The notes: generated by a model not told the origin, from the letters alone. Positions 25,576 through 34,705 are shown, numbered from the stretch's first letter. The stretch: DNA of 64,000 bases from Saccharothrix australiensis (GCF_003634935.1 NZ_RBXO01000001.1:62001-126000); one strand, 5' to 3'. Program-made: numbers and translations.

Positions 25576-27547
25576 CTTGTTCCCTTCCCCGCGAGAAGAC
25601 CTTCGGCAAGAGCACGTGCACGGCGACCGCCACCGCCAGCAGCCCCAGGCCGACGGCGACGGCGACCGGTTGCAGGTGGAGCAGGGCGACGGCGGCGAGC
25701 AGGCACAGCACCCGCTCCGGCCACCGCGCCGGACCGAACAGCCACCCGCCGGTGAGCGCGGCGAGCGCCGCCACCCCCACCGCCGACGCGGCGAACACCC
25801 ACAGCGAGTCGACGAGCGACGACCGCAGCAGCAGGGCCGAACCGTGGTCGGTGAGCACGAACGCGAGCGGCACGAGGAACGCGGGCAGCGTGTACTTCCA
25901 GGTGCGCCACATCGTCTTCAGCACGTCGCCGCCGGTGATGGCCGCCGCGGCGACAGCGGCGAGCGCGGTCGGCGGCGTCACCTCGGACAGCACGGCGTAG
26001 TAGAAGATGAACATCGCCGTCTCCTCCCGCGCCACGCCGAGTTCGACCAGCGCGGGCCCGATCACGACCCACGAGATGATGAACGACGCGGTGACCGGCA
26101 CGGCGAGCCCGAGCACGCTCACGGCGACCGCCGCCAGCACCACCGTCACGAACAGGACGACGGCGGGGTCCGACGACACGAACCCGGCGACGTCGACCAG
26201 CGCGGAGGCCAACTCCTGCCCCAGGCCGGTCTTGGTGATGGTGGAGGTGATCACGCCGGCCGCCGCGCACACGGCGACGACCGGCAACGCGCTCCGCGCG
26301 CCGGAGGACAGCGACTCCGCCATCGCCCGCGCCCAGCCGCGCACGTCACCGCGCCGCGCCACGAGCGCGAACACCGCCGCGACCCCCGTCGCGTACACCA
26401 CGGCCGAGTACACCGGGATGTCCAGCGCCAGGAACACGACGATCACGCCGAGCGACAGGAAGTGGTACCCGCCGCGCTTGAGCAGCGCCCAGGGGCTCGG
26501 CGCGTCGATCTCGACGGGCGCGGCCCCGAACCGACGGGCGTCGACCTCGACCGCCAGCGCGATGCCCAGGTAGTAGAGCAGGGTGGGCAGGATCGCCCAG
26601 ATCAGCACCTGGAGGTAGGAGGTCTCCAGGTACTCGGCGATGATGAACGCCGCCGCGCCCAGCGTCGGCGGCGACAGGATCGCGCCGATCCCCGACGCGG
26701 CCAGCAACCCGCCCGCGCTCTCCTTGGGGTAGCCGGCCTTCTTCAGCATGGGCCAGGTGACGGCGCCCAACGACACCGTCGTGGCCGTGCCCGACCCGGA
26801 CACCGTGCCCAGCAGGAACCCGGCCGTGGCGGCCGTGCGACCGGGCGCGGTGCGGGACTTCCGGAACGCCGAGAAACTGATGTCCACGAAGAACGCCCCG
26901 GCCCCGGACGCGTTCAACACGGAACCGTAGATCGTGAACAGCACGATGTAGGTGGCGGCCACGTCCAACGGCGTGCCGTAAAAACCGGTGGCGTCGTTGT
27001 AGAAACCGTTGATGATCTGCCCGAAGTCCACCCCCGCGTGCGAAATGGACCACGACGGCGGCAGGTAACCGCCGTAATAGGCGAACGCGACGAACACCAG
27101 GCACACCACCGGCAACACCCACCCGGTGGTCCGCCGGCAAGCCTCCAGCACGACCAGCAGCAACACCGTCCCCGCCACCACGTCGAGCGCGGTCAACTGC
27201 CCCTGGCGGTCCAGGAACGCGTCGAACCCGCCGAACAGGGGATAGGCGCCCACCAGGAAAGCCACCCCGGCCAGCGCCCAGTCGACCGGCCCCGGGTCCT
27301 CCCGCCCGCCCCGCCGCCCGCGGTAGCAGAGGAACACCAGCGGCAGCGTCACGGCGAGGAAGATCACCAGGTAGTACTGACCACCCTCGCGGAACGGCCA
27401 GAAAACCTGCTTGAGCACCAGCAGCGCGATCCCGAGCCCGGCCACCCGGACGCCGTGCTCCCAACGCCGCGACAGGGCACGGGACGGCCGTTCCTCGTCA
27501 TACTCGGCAATCAACCCGTCGACATCGGCCTGCGACTTGATCGACAC
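25568..27547 (-). CDS. TRAP transporter fused permease (4TM plus 12TM)
   Basis: 659 residues. The N-terminal small-subunit part (about 40-160) is fused to a DctM-like large subunit with GVDFGQIINGFYNDATGFYG, VSGSGTATTVSLGAVTWPML and LGLAVPVTASFIISWVVIG. The frame is open to 27604, but GTG 27547 (MSIKSQADVDGLIAEYDEE) is chosen because AAGGGG lies 7 nt upstream. First gene of the permease-TAXI operon. Uses an ion gradient for uptake. Confidence 0.92.
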   Translation of the reverse strand: MSIKSQADVDGLIAEYDEERPSRALSRRWEHGVRVAGLGIALLVLKQVFWPFREGGQYYLVIFLAVTLPLVFLCYRGRRGGREDPGPVDWALAGVAFLVGAYPLFGGFDAFLDRQGQLTALDVVAGTVLLLVVLEACRRTTGWVLPVVCLVFVAFAYYGGYLPPSWSISHAGVDFGQIINGFYNDATGFYGTPLDVAATYIVLFTIYGSVLNASGAGAFFVDISFSAFRKSRTAPGRTAATAGFLLGTVSGSGTATTVSLGAVTWPMLKKAGYPKESAGGLLAASGIGAILSPPTLGAAAFIIAEYLETSYLQVLIWAILPTLLYYLGIALAVEVDARRFGAAPVEIDAPSPWALLKRGGYHFLSLGVIVVFLALDIPVYSAVVYATGVAAVFALVARRGDVRGWARAMAESLSSGARSALPVVAVCAAAGVITSTITKTGLGQELASALVDVAGFVSSDPAVVLFVTVVLAAVAVSVLGLAVPVTASFIISWVVIGPALVELGVAREETAMFIFYYAVLSEVTPPTALAAVAAAAITGGDVLKTMWRTWKYTLPAFLVPLAFVLTDHGSALLLRSSLVDSLWVFAASAVGVAALAALTGGWLFGPARWPERVLCLLAAVALLHLQPVAVAVGLGLLAVAVAVHVLLPKVFSRGREQDA

Positions 27548-27670
27548 GCGCACCCCTTCGTGTCGCGCCCGGAAAACCTGCGCCACCGAAGCTACTTGTG
27601 TCACCGGTCACAGCAATAGCCCGACCATCTAAAGGGACTGTAAAGACCCGTCACTCACACGCCCGGCCAC

Positions 27671-27931
27671 TCACACCACCCGCCCATCCGGGTAACACCA
27701 CCTCCACGACTCCCCCGGCTCGAACGAGCGCATCACCGGGTGCCCCGCCGAGTGGAAGTGCGCGGTGGCGTGCCGGCGCGGGCTGGAGTCGCAGCAGGCC
27801 ACGTGCCCGCAGCTCAGGCACATCCGCAGGTGCGCCCAGTTGCGCTCGCCGGCGGCGAGGCAGTCCGCGCACCCGTCGACGGCGTCCGGGGTGACCGAGG
27901 CGGGCAGTTCGGCGAGGTGAGGACAGGTCAT
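27671..27931 (-). CDS. UBP-type zinc finger protein
   Basis: 86 residues. Cys/His ligands in MTCPHLAE, GCADCLAAGE, RMCLSCGHVACCDSS and HATAHFHSAGHPVMRSFEPG form the UBP (ubiquitin hydrolase-type) zinc finger seen in many small actinobacterial proteins. ATG at 27931 with GGCGGGT close upstream; an ATG three codons earlier is also possible. It is divergent from the antiporter gene 28 bp away, so the two probably share a promoter region. Bacterial function unknown. Confidence 0.85.
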   Translation of the reverse strand: MTCPHLAELPASVTPDAVDGCADCLAAGERNWAHLRMCLSCGHVACCDSSPRRHATAHFHSAGHPVMRSFEPGESWRWCYPDGRVV

Positions 27932-27959
27932 ACCCGCCATCATCACGCAAGATGGCGCC

Positions 27960-29513
27960 ATGCACGGACCGGAACTGCTGCTCCTCCTCGTCGGCGCCCT
28001 GCTGGTCACCGCCGTCGCCAAACGGCTGTCCGCCCCGGCGCCCCTCGTGCTCGTCGCGACGGGCCTGGCGGTCAGCTTCATTCCGGGCCTGCCCGAGTTC
28101 GCGCTGGAGCCGGAGCTGATCCTGGTGCTGGTCCTGCCGCCGCTGCTCTACTCGGCGGCCCTCGACAGCTCGTACCACAACATCCGGGCCAACCTTCGCC
28201 CGATCGGGTTGTTGGCGGTGGGCCTGGTGATCGCGACGACGGTCGGCGTCGGGTGGGTGGCGCATTTGGTGCTGCCGGAGCTGCCGCTCCCGGCGGCGCT
28301 CGTGCTGGGCGCGGTGGTCGCGCCGCCCGACGCCGTCGCCGCCGTGGCGATCGGGCGGCGGCTGAACCTCCCGCGCCGCACGATGACCCTGCTCACCGGC
28401 GAGAGCCTGATCAACGACGCCACCGCGCTCACCGTCTACAAGGTCGCCATCGCCGCCACCGTCGGCGCCACGGCCACCTGGGTCGACGGCGCGCGGACGT
28501 TCGCGCTCGGCGCGGGCGGCGGCGTGGTCGTCGGCCTGGCCCTCGGCGTCGCCGTGCGGTGGGTCCGGTCCCGGCTCGACGACGGCGTGATGGAGAGCGC
28601 CCTGGGGATGCTGGTGCCGTTCGGGGCGTACCTGTTCGCCGAGGAGCTGGGCTCGTCCGGCGTCCTGGCGGTGGTGGTGGCCGGCCTCTACATCGGGCAC
28701 CACGCGCCGGAGGCGTCCTACTACACCCGCCTCCAGGACACCGCGGTGTGGCGGTCGGTGGACGTGCTGCTGGAGTCCCTGGTGTTCGCCCTGATCGGCC
28801 TCCAGCTGAAGAACATCGTGCTGGGCGTGGACGTCTCGACCGGCCTGGCCGCCGCGGCGGCCGTCGTGCTCGCGGCGACGATCGCGGTCCGGTTCCTGTG
28901 GATGTACCCGGCGGCCTACCTGCCGCGGCTGCTGTCGAGGCGCATCCGCGAGCGGGAGCCGGCACCCGGCTGGCGCGGCGTCACCGTGCTGTCGTGGGCC
29001 GGGATGCGCGGCGTGGTGTCGCTGGCCGCCGCCAGCGCGCTGCCGCTGGACCTGCCCGGCCGCGACGTGATCGTGTTCTGCGCGTTCGTGGTGACCGTCG
29101 GCACCCTCCTCGTCCAGGGGCTGACCCTGCCGTGGGTGATCCGGAAGCTCGGCGTCGAGGGCGACGAGGAGCGGGCGGACGCCCTGGCCGAGGCCCGGGT
29201 CCAGCACGCCGCCGCCCAAGCCGCGGTCGACCGCCTCGACGCGCTGGTCGACGAGGGCGACCGGACACCGGAGCACGTCGTGGAACGCCTGCGGGTCATG
29301 GCGCAGCACCGGGGCAACGCGGCGTGGGAGCGGCTGGGCCGCCAGGACGACGAGAGCCCCGCCGCGGCCTACCGCCGCCTGCGCCGCACCATGCTGGACG
29401 CCGAGCGGCAGGTCTTCGTGGCGGCGCGCGACGAGGGCCGGATCGACGACGAGGTGCTGTTCCGGGTGCTGCGCGAGCTGGACCTGGAGGAAGCGGCCAT
29501 CTCCAGGGAATGA
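27960..29513 (+). CDS. CPA1-family Na+/H+ antiporter
   Basis: 517 residues. About 12 membrane helices occupy the first ~410 residues, with ILVLVLPPLLYSAALDSSY, VVAPPDAVAAVAIGRRLNLP and the ion-site motif TGESLINDATALTVYK characteristic of NhaP/NHE-type exchangers. The C-terminal ~110 residues are a charged, helical cytoplasmic tail (ADALAEARVQHAAAQAAVDR). Probably handles pH and sodium homeostasis at the plasma membrane. Confidence 0.93.
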   Translation: MHGPELLLLLVGALLVTAVAKRLSAPAPLVLVATGLAVSFIPGLPEFALEPELILVLVLPPLLYSAALDSSYHNIRANLRPIGLLAVGLVIATTVGVGWVAHLVLPELPLPAALVLGAVVAPPDAVAAVAIGRRLNLPRRTMTLLTGESLINDATALTVYKVAIAATVGATATWVDGARTFALGAGGGVVVGLALGVAVRWVRSRLDDGVMESALGMLVPFGAYLFAEELGSSGVLAVVVAGLYIGHHAPEASYYTRLQDTAVWRSVDVLLESLVFALIGLQLKNIVLGVDVSTGLAAAAAVVLAATIAVRFLWMYPAAYLPRLLSRRIREREPAPGWRGVTVLSWAGMRGVVSLAAASALPLDLPGRDVIVFCAFVVTVGTLLVQGLTLPWVIRKLGVEGDEERADALAEARVQHAAAQAAVDRLDALVDEGDRTPEHVVERLRVMAQHRGNAAWERLGRQDDESPAAAYRRLRRTMLDAERQVFVAARDEGRIDDEVLFRVLRELDLEEAAISRE

Positions 29514-29642
29514 CCCGCAGAACCGTCTGACCCACCACCCGTTCACCACGACGTGGCCCTCCCTTCACCCGGCGGAGACGAGCACGTCGTGGTGCGCAAC
29601 AAGGCTGCGGCCCGACCGGTTCGCGGAACAGGGAGGTCGGCG

Positions 29643-30764
29643 ATGGTGCGGACGAGGATCACCGGGGCGGCGCTCGCGGCGCTCGCAGTGCTCGCGGTCG
29701 GCGGGGCGGCGGTGACCGTGCCGTCGGCGGCGGCGCGCGACGACGCGCCGACGGCGGCCCACAAGCCGAGGGGCCCGGTCGTCATCGGCCACCGGGGCGC
29801 GTCGGGCTACCGGCCCGAGCACACGCTCGCGGCGTACGAGCTGGCGGCGCGGATGGGCGCGGACTACATCGAGCCGGACCTGGTGCCCACGAAGGACGGT
29901 CAGCTGGTCGCGCGGCACGAGAACGAAATCGGCGGCACGACCGACGTCGCGGCGAAGCCGGAGTTCGCGGCGCGCAAGACCACCAAGGTCGTCGACGGCG
30001 CGGCCGTCACCGGCTGGTTCACCGAGGACTTCACGCTCGCCGAGCTGAAGACGCTGCGCGCGAAGGAGCGCATCCCGGACACCCGGCCGCGCAACACCCT
30101 CTACGACGGCCGCTACGGGATCCCGACGCTCCAGGAGGTCATCGACCTCTCCCGCCGGCTGTCCCGCGAACTCGGCCGGGAGATCGGCGTCTACCCGGAG
30201 ACCAAGCACCCCACCTACTTCCAGGACGCCGGGCTCGCCCTGGAGCCCCGGCTGGTGGACGTGCTCAACCGCAACGGCCTCAACCGGCGCGGCGCGAAGG
30301 TGTACGTGCAGTCGTTCGAGGTGGCCAACCTCAAGGCGCTCAAGAAGCAGCTGCGCGTGCCGCTGGTGCAGCTGGTCAACTCCTCGGGCGCGCCCTACGA
30401 CTTCGTCAAGGCGGGCGACAAGCGCACCTACGACGACCTCGTCACGCCGGACGGCCTGCGGGAGATCCGCACCTACGCCGCCGGTGTCGGCGCGGCCAAG
30501 GACCGCGTCATCCCGCGCGACGCGCAGGGCTTCCTCCAGGCGCCGACCTCCCTCGTGCGGGACGCGCACGTGCGCGGCCTGATCGTGCACGCCTGGACCT
30601 TCCGCAACGAGAACGCGTTCCAGCCCGCCGACTTCCGCACGTCGACCGACCCGGCCGCGTACGGCCGGGCCTTCGACGAGTACGCGCGCTTCTACGCGAC
30701 CGGCCTCGACGGCGTGTTCGCCGACCACCCGGACACCGCAGCCGAAGCCCGCGCTGCGCGCTGA
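29643..30764 (+). CDS. Secreted glycerophosphodiester phosphodiesterase
   Basis: 373 residues. Signal peptide MVRTRITGAALAALAVLAVG with cleavage near AAA. GDPD core: VVIGHRGASGYRPEHTLAAY supplies the catalytic His and metal Glu region, then DYIEPDLVPTKDGQLVARHE with the acidic ligands, and VYPETKHPTYF. Releases glycerol-3-phosphate from extracellular glycerophosphodiesters or teichoic acids. The ATG at 29643 has AGGGAGGTCGGCG upstream; an in-frame ATG 90 bp earlier lacks one. Only repeat elements lie downstream. Confidence 0.93.
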   Translation: MVRTRITGAALAALAVLAVGGAAVTVPSAAARDDAPTAAHKPRGPVVIGHRGASGYRPEHTLAAYELAARMGADYIEPDLVPTKDGQLVARHENEIGGTTDVAAKPEFAARKTTKVVDGAAVTGWFTEDFTLAELKTLRAKERIPDTRPRNTLYDGRYGIPTLQEVIDLSRRLSRELGREIGVYPETKHPTYFQDAGLALEPRLVDVLNRNGLNRRGAKVYVQSFEVANLKALKKQLRVPLVQLVNSSGAPYDFVKAGDKRTYDDLVTPDGLREIRTYAAGVGAAKDRVIPRDAQGFLQAPTSLVRDAHVRGLIVHAWTFRNENAFQPADFRTSTDPAAYGRAFDEYARFYATGLDGVFADHPDTAAEARAAR

Positions 30765-30765
30765 A

Positions 30766-30936
30766 GCGAGGTCGCCGCCGCGACGAACTCACGACAATCC
30801 AACACAGCGAGGTCGCGTCGGTAGGTCGAGGCTCATTTCCCGGCGATCACGCCCTTCGATCGCCGGGAAATCAGACTCGAACTACCGACTCCCCGGCGAC
30901 CTCGCCGTCGCGACGGAGTCGCGACAATCCAACACA
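30766..30936 (+). repeat. Structured repeat family, copy A plus an upstream half copy
   Basis: Fills the gap between two convergent genes. The full unit is 30807-30936. Hairpin I (30817-30889) has 32-nt arms (three mismatches) and the 9-nt loop ACGCCCTTC between two GATC ends. Hairpin II (30907-30925) is GTCGCGAC-GGA-GTCGCGAC. The tail CAATCCAACACA is at 30925-30936. A degenerate half copy (hairpin II part and tail) precedes it at 30766-30806, so GACAATCCAACACA occurs on both sides (30793-30806 and 30923-30936). It may act as a bidirectional terminator. Three more copies are at 53.6-54.1 kb. Confidence 0.85.
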
Positions 30937-30947
30937 ATCCAACGCAC

Positions 30948-32090
30948 TCAGCTCGCCGACGTGAGCACCCTGGCGCTCGGCGTGGGTTGCCCGACATCCA
31001 GCAATCCCCGCCGGGCCAGCTCGGGCCGCACACCCTCACCGAACCAGTACGCCTCCTCCAGGTGCGGGTAACCGGACAGCACGAACTCCGATACCCCGAC
31101 CGAGTGGTACTCCTCGATCAGGTCCGCCACCTCCGAGTGGCTGCCCACCAGCGCGGTGCCCGCGCCACCGCGCACGAGCCCGATACCCGCCCACAGGCCG
31201 GGGTGGACCTCCAGCCCCCGCACGCCCTTCGACAGGTCACCGCCGTGCAGCGCGACCATCCGCTGCTGCCCCACGGACTGGCTGGCCCGCAACTGCGCCT
31301 GCGCCCGCTCCACCTGCGCGGGGTCCAGCGCCGCCAGCAGCTTCTCCGCCTCGCGCCACGCCTCGGCCGACGTGTCCCGGCTGATGGTGTGCAGCCGCAC
31401 GCCGAACCGGATCGGCCGGTCACCGGCCAGCGCGCGCACCCGCCCGATCTTCTCCGCCACCTGCGCAGGCGGCTCGCCCCAGGTCAGGTACACGTCCGCC
31501 CGCCGGGCCGCCACCGGCAGCGCGGCGTCCGACGACCCGCCGAAGTAGATCGGCGGCACCGGCGACGGCGGCGTCGACAGGGTCGCGCCCTCCACCCGGT
31601 AGTGCGCGCCGGCGAAGTCCACCGGCCGCCCCGACCACACCGCCCGCACGACGTGCAGGAACTCGTCCGTCCGCGCGTACCGCTGGTCGTGGTCGAGCCA
31701 GTCGCCGAACCGCCGCTGCTCGACCGCGTCCCCACCGGTCACCACGTTCAGCAGCAGCCGGCCGCGCGAGATCCGCTGGTAGGTGGCGGCCATCTGGGCC
31801 GCCAGCGTCGGCGAGATCGCGCCCGGTCGGAACGCCACCAGGAACTTCAGCCGCTCGGTCCGCGCGATCAGCGCGGCGGTGGTGAGCCACGCGTCCTCGC
31901 ACCACGTGCCGGTCGGCGTCAGCACGCCCTCGAACCCGTTGCGCTCGGCGGCGGCCGCGACCTGGGCCAGGTAGTCGATGTCCGGGTCGCGCTGGGCGGC
32001 GGGACCGGCCGACCGGTTCGCGTGGAAGCGCTCCACGACCGTCCGACCGTCGCCCGAGGTGGGCAGGAACCAGTGCAGCACCACGCTCAT
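30948..32090 (-). CDS. ssuD: FMNH2-dependent alkanesulfonate monooxygenase
   Basis: 380 residues, the SsuD length. Luciferase-like TIM barrel with WFLPTSGDGR, NGFEGVLTPTGTWCEDAW, FRPGAISPTLAAQMAATYQR, LLLNVVTGGD and PPIYFGGSSDAALPVAARRA. Oxidises alkanesulfonates to aldehyde and sulfite for sulfur assimilation. ATG at 32090 overlaps the ssuA stop by 4 bp. Last gene of the ssuCBAD operon; no ssuE-type flavin reductase is nearby, so FMNH2 must come from elsewhere. Confidence 0.93.
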   Translation of the reverse strand: MSVVLHWFLPTSGDGRTVVERFHANRSAGPAAQRDPDIDYLAQVAAAAERNGFEGVLTPTGTWCEDAWLTTAALIARTERLKFLVAFRPGAISPTLAAQMAATYQRISRGRLLLNVVTGGDAVEQRRFGDWLDHDQRYARTDEFLHVVRAVWSGRPVDFAGAHYRVEGATLSTPPSPVPPIYFGGSSDAALPVAARRADVYLTWGEPPAQVAEKIGRVRALAGDRPIRFGVRLHTISRDTSAEAWREAEKLLAALDPAQVERAQAQLRASQSVGQQRMVALHGGDLSKGVRGLEVHPGLWAGIGLVRGGAGTALVGSHSEVADLIEEYHSVGVSEFVLSGYPHLEEAYWFGEGVRPELARRGLLDVGQPTPSARVLTSAS

Positions 32091-33037
32091 GACAGCTCTC
32101 CCTGGAACCGGGTGTCCACGAACTTCCTGAAATCGACCCCGCCGGGCAGCGTGCCGTCCGCCGTGAACGCGTCCGCCAGCTCCTGCTCGGACGCGATCAC
32201 CGCGTCGTCCAGCGCCACCGGCAGGTCCGCGCCGCGGTCCACGGCCGCCCGCGCCACCTCGGGCTTCAGCCCGGTCTCCGCCGCCCACGCCCGTGCCCAC
32301 TCGTCGCGGTGCGCGTCGGCCCACCGCTGCGCCTTGCCGATCCGGATCAGGTACTCCTTGATGGCGGCGCTCTTCCCTGGGTCGTCCAGCGCCGCGCGGC
32401 CCGCCACCTGGAACGCGTACCCGTTGGCCTTGCCCCGGCCGTCCGTCAGCACCCGCGCGTCGGTCTCCTGCAACGCCTGCGACGTGTACGGGTCCCACAC
32501 CGCCCAGGCGTCGACCCGCTTCTGCCGGAACGCCGCGTAGGCGTCGGACGGCTGGAGGAAGTTCAGCCGGACGTCCTTGGTGGTCAAGCCGGCCGCGCCC
32601 AGCGTGAGCAGCACCTGCCCGTGCGCCGAGCTGCCCTTGGCCACCGCGATGCTCCTGCCCCGCAGGTCCGACGCGCTCCGCAGCGCGGAGTCACCCGGCA
32701 CCAGGATCACGTCGCTCTCCACGTTCCCCTTGGCGGAGTACACGACGGCGATCCTGGCGTCGGCCGCCGCGGCGAAGATCGGCGGTGTGTTGCCCACCGC
32801 GCCGATGTCGATCGCGCCCGCCGACGCGGCCTCCAGCAGCGGAGGGCCGGACGTGAACGTGGACCACTCGATCCGGTGGGGGAAGTCGTCCAGCAGCCCG
32901 GCGGCCGTCAGCAGCGTCTTCGAGTTCCCCTTCTGGTCGCCGATCTTCAGCACGACCCCGCCGGACGACGACGGGGCCGCGCCGCACCCGCTCGCCACCA
33001 GCACCGCCGCGGTCAACGCGCTAAGCAGCTTCCACAT
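32087..33037 (-). CDS. ssuA: Aliphatic sulfonate ABC transporter substrate-binding lipoprotein
   Basis: 316 residues. MWKLLSALTAAVLVASGC ends in a lipobox. SsuA/NrtA-type fold: LKIGDQKGNSKTLLTAAGLL, IDIGAVGNTPPIFAAAADAR, FLQPSDAYAAFRQKRVDAWA and VWDPYTSQALQ. Captures alkanesulfonates outside the cell for SsuBC. It overlaps ssuB by 17 bp and ssuD by 4 bp, so all four genes are translationally linked. Confidence 0.93.
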   Translation of the reverse strand: MWKLLSALTAAVLVASGCGAAPSSSGGVVLKIGDQKGNSKTLLTAAGLLDDFPHRIEWSTFTSGPPLLEAASAGAIDIGAVGNTPPIFAAAADARIAVVYSAKGNVESDVILVPGDSALRSASDLRGRSIAVAKGSSAHGQVLLTLGAAGLTTKDVRLNFLQPSDAYAAFRQKRVDAWAVWDPYTSQALQETDARVLTDGRGKANGYAFQVAGRAALDDPGKSAAIKEYLIRIGKAQRWADAHRDEWARAWAAETGLKPEVARAAVDRGADLPVALDDAVIASEQELADAFTADGTLPGGVDFRKFVDTRFQGELS

Positions 33038-33737
33038 CGTCCACCCCCAGGTCGGCGAGCACGTCCGCCCGCAGGTCGGCAAAGGACGCCCGGCGACGCG
33101 GGCGCGGCAGGTCGACCCGGTGCTCGGCGACGAGCCGGCCCGCGGCCAGCACGACGACGCGGTCCGCCAGCAGCAGCGCCTCGTCCACGTCGTGGGTCAC
33201 GAACAGCACGGCCGGCCGGTGCTCGCGCCACAACTGCGCCACCAGGCGGTGCATCGCCGCCCGCGTCAACGCGTCCAGCGCGCCGAACGGCTCGTCCAGC
33301 AGCAGCAGCTCCGGTTCGCGGACCAGCGCCCGCGCCAGGGACACGCGCTGCGCCTCGCCGCCGGACAGCGTCAGCGGCCACGCGTCGGCGTGGTCGCCCA
33401 GCCGCACCTCCGCCAACGCCTCCTCGGCGACGCGCCGCGCCCAGTCCTTCGGCCGCCCCGCGCCGCGCAGCCCCAGCGTGACGTTGCGCCACACCCGCCG
33501 CCACGGCAGCAGCCGGGGCTGCTGGAACGCCACCGACACCCGGTCCGGCACCGAGACCGAGCCACCGATCTCCGGGTCCAGCCCGGCCAGGACGCGCAGC
33601 AGGGTCGACTTGCCGCACCCGCTGCGCCCGAGCAGCGCCACGAACTCGCCGCGCGCCAAGTCGAGGTCCAGCCCGTCGAGCACGCGGCGCGGGCCGAACT
33701 CCTTCACCAGTCCCCGGACCCTCACCGCGTCCGCCAC
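33021..33737 (-). CDS. ssuB: Aliphatic sulfonate ABC transporter ATP-binding protein
   Basis: 238 residues. Walker A LLGRSGCGKST, Q-loop AFQQPRLLPWRRV, signature LSGGEAQRVSLARAL, Walker B LLLLDEPFGALDAL and switch VTHDVDEALLLADRV are intact and typical of the nitrate/sulfonate/taurine group. The GTG at 33737 has GGAGGG 7 nt upstream and overlaps the ssuC end by 16 bp. Acts with SsuA and SsuC. Confidence 0.94.
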   Translation of the reverse strand: MADAVRVRGLVKEFGPRRVLDGLDLDLARGEFVALLGRSGCGKSTLLRVLAGLDPEIGGSVSVPDRVSVAFQQPRLLPWRRVWRNVTLGLRGAGRPKDWARRVAEEALAEVRLGDHADAWPLTLSGGEAQRVSLARALVREPELLLLDEPFGALDALTRAAMHRLVAQLWREHRPAVLFVTHDVDEALLLADRVVVLAAGRLVAEHRVDLPRPRRRASFADLRADVLADLGVDDVEAA

Positions 33738-34546
33738 CGCAGCACCCTCCGCTCCAGGCCGCGCACCAGGGCGTCGGTGGACAGCCCGAGCAGCGCGTAC
33801 ACCACCAGCCCCACCACGACGACGTCCGTGCGCAGGAACTCCCGCGCGTTGTTGATCAGGAAGCCGATACCCGCGTCGGCGTTGACCTGCTCGCCGACGA
33901 TCAGCGACAGCCACGCCGCGCCGAGCGCGATCCGCAGCCCCACCAGGGTCTGCGGCACCGCCGACGGCAGCACGACGTGCGCGACCCGCTCGAACCGCGT
34001 GAAGCCCAGCGCCCGCGCGGCCTCCAGCAGCGCCGGGTCGGCCTGCCGGATGCCCGAGTGCAGGTTCAGGTACAGCGGGAACGCCGCGCCCGCCGCCACG
34101 AGGGCGATCTTGGGCTCCTCGCCGATGCCGAACCAGAGGATGAACAGCGGGATGAGCCCCAGGTGCGGCAGCGTGCGCAGCATCTGCACGGGCGGGTCGA
34201 GCAGCCGCTCGCCCCAGCGGGACAGGCCGGAGACGAGCCCGAGCGCGCCGCCGACCACCGCGCCGAGGGCGAACCCGACCGCGACCCGGCCGGTCGACAC
34301 GAGGAGCGCGTCGACCAGCGAGCCGTCCAGCGCGAGGTCGCGCGCGGAGCGCAGCACGGTCACCGGCGAGGCGAGCTTGTCCGGCGGCAGCACGCCGGCG
34401 GCGCTCGCCGCCTGCCACAGCAGGACCAGGCCGATCGGGCTGAGCCAGCGGCGGAGGTCGGGCCGTCGGCGGTGCTTCTTGGCGGGTGCGCGCGGTATCG
34501 GTGCGGTTTCCGGGCGCGCGACAAAACCCGCGGTGGAAATCGACAA
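33722..34546 (-). CDS. ssuC: Aliphatic sulfonate ABC transporter permease
   Basis: 274 residues, about six membrane helices. MLRTLPHLGLIPLFILWFGI and LNLHSGIRQADPALLEAARA are the SsuC/TauC coupling-loop motifs, with SAVPQTLVGLRIALGAAWLS further on. The start is an uncommon TTG at 34546, fixed by GGGAGAAATC directly upstream and by the family N-terminus. First structural gene of ssuCBAD, 42 bp downstream of a Cys-containing leader peptide. Confidence 0.93.
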   Translation of the reverse strand: MSISTAGFVARPETAPIPRAPAKKHRRRPDLRRWLSPIGLVLLWQAASAAGVLPPDKLASPVTVLRSARDLALDGSLVDALLVSTGRVAVGFALGAVVGGALGLVSGLSRWGERLLDPPVQMLRTLPHLGLIPLFILWFGIGEEPKIALVAAGAAFPLYLNLHSGIRQADPALLEAARALGFTRFERVAHVVLPSAVPQTLVGLRIALGAAWLSLIVGEQVNADAGIGFLINNAREFLRTDVVVVGLVVYALLGLSTDALVRGLERRVLRWRTR

Positions 34547-34588
34547 GATTTCTCCCGAGGACGCGGAAAATGAATCGGACGAGCTTCG

Positions 34589-34669
34589 TCAGCGCGCAGA
34601 ACAGATAGCGCTCGCCTGCCGCCGCAGATCGACGTGCAGACGGGCGACCAGGATTCCGCGCCTACTCAT
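34589..34669 (-). CDS. Putative leader peptide of the ssu operon
   Basis: 26 residues: MSRRGILVARLHVDLRRQ then ASAICSAR. An R-x-H-V-D-L-x-R segment followed by S-A-x-C is the pattern of short putative leader peptides found upstream of sulfur-assimilation genes in actinomycetes. The ATG at 34669 has no ribosome site, but a TTGACT/AAAACT promoter ends 7 nt before it, so translation is probably leaderless. The single Cys three residues before the end suits sensing of charged tRNA-Cys by attenuation. Function inferred. Confidence 0.6.
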   Translation of the reverse strand: MSRRGILVARLHVDLRRQASAICSAR

Positions 34670-34676
34670 GGAGCCG

Positions 34677-34705
34677 AGTTTTCGGTGCGCGTCGGGAGAA
34701 GTCAA
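34677..34705 (-). promoter_or_regulatory. Promoter of the leader peptide and ssuCBAD operon
   Basis: Reading leftwards: TTGACT (34705-34700), a 17-bp spacer, AAAACT (34682-34677), then 7 nt to the ATG at 34669. The geometry puts the start of transcription on or next to the A of the ATG, the arrangement of a leaderless mRNA. Confidence 0.55.
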
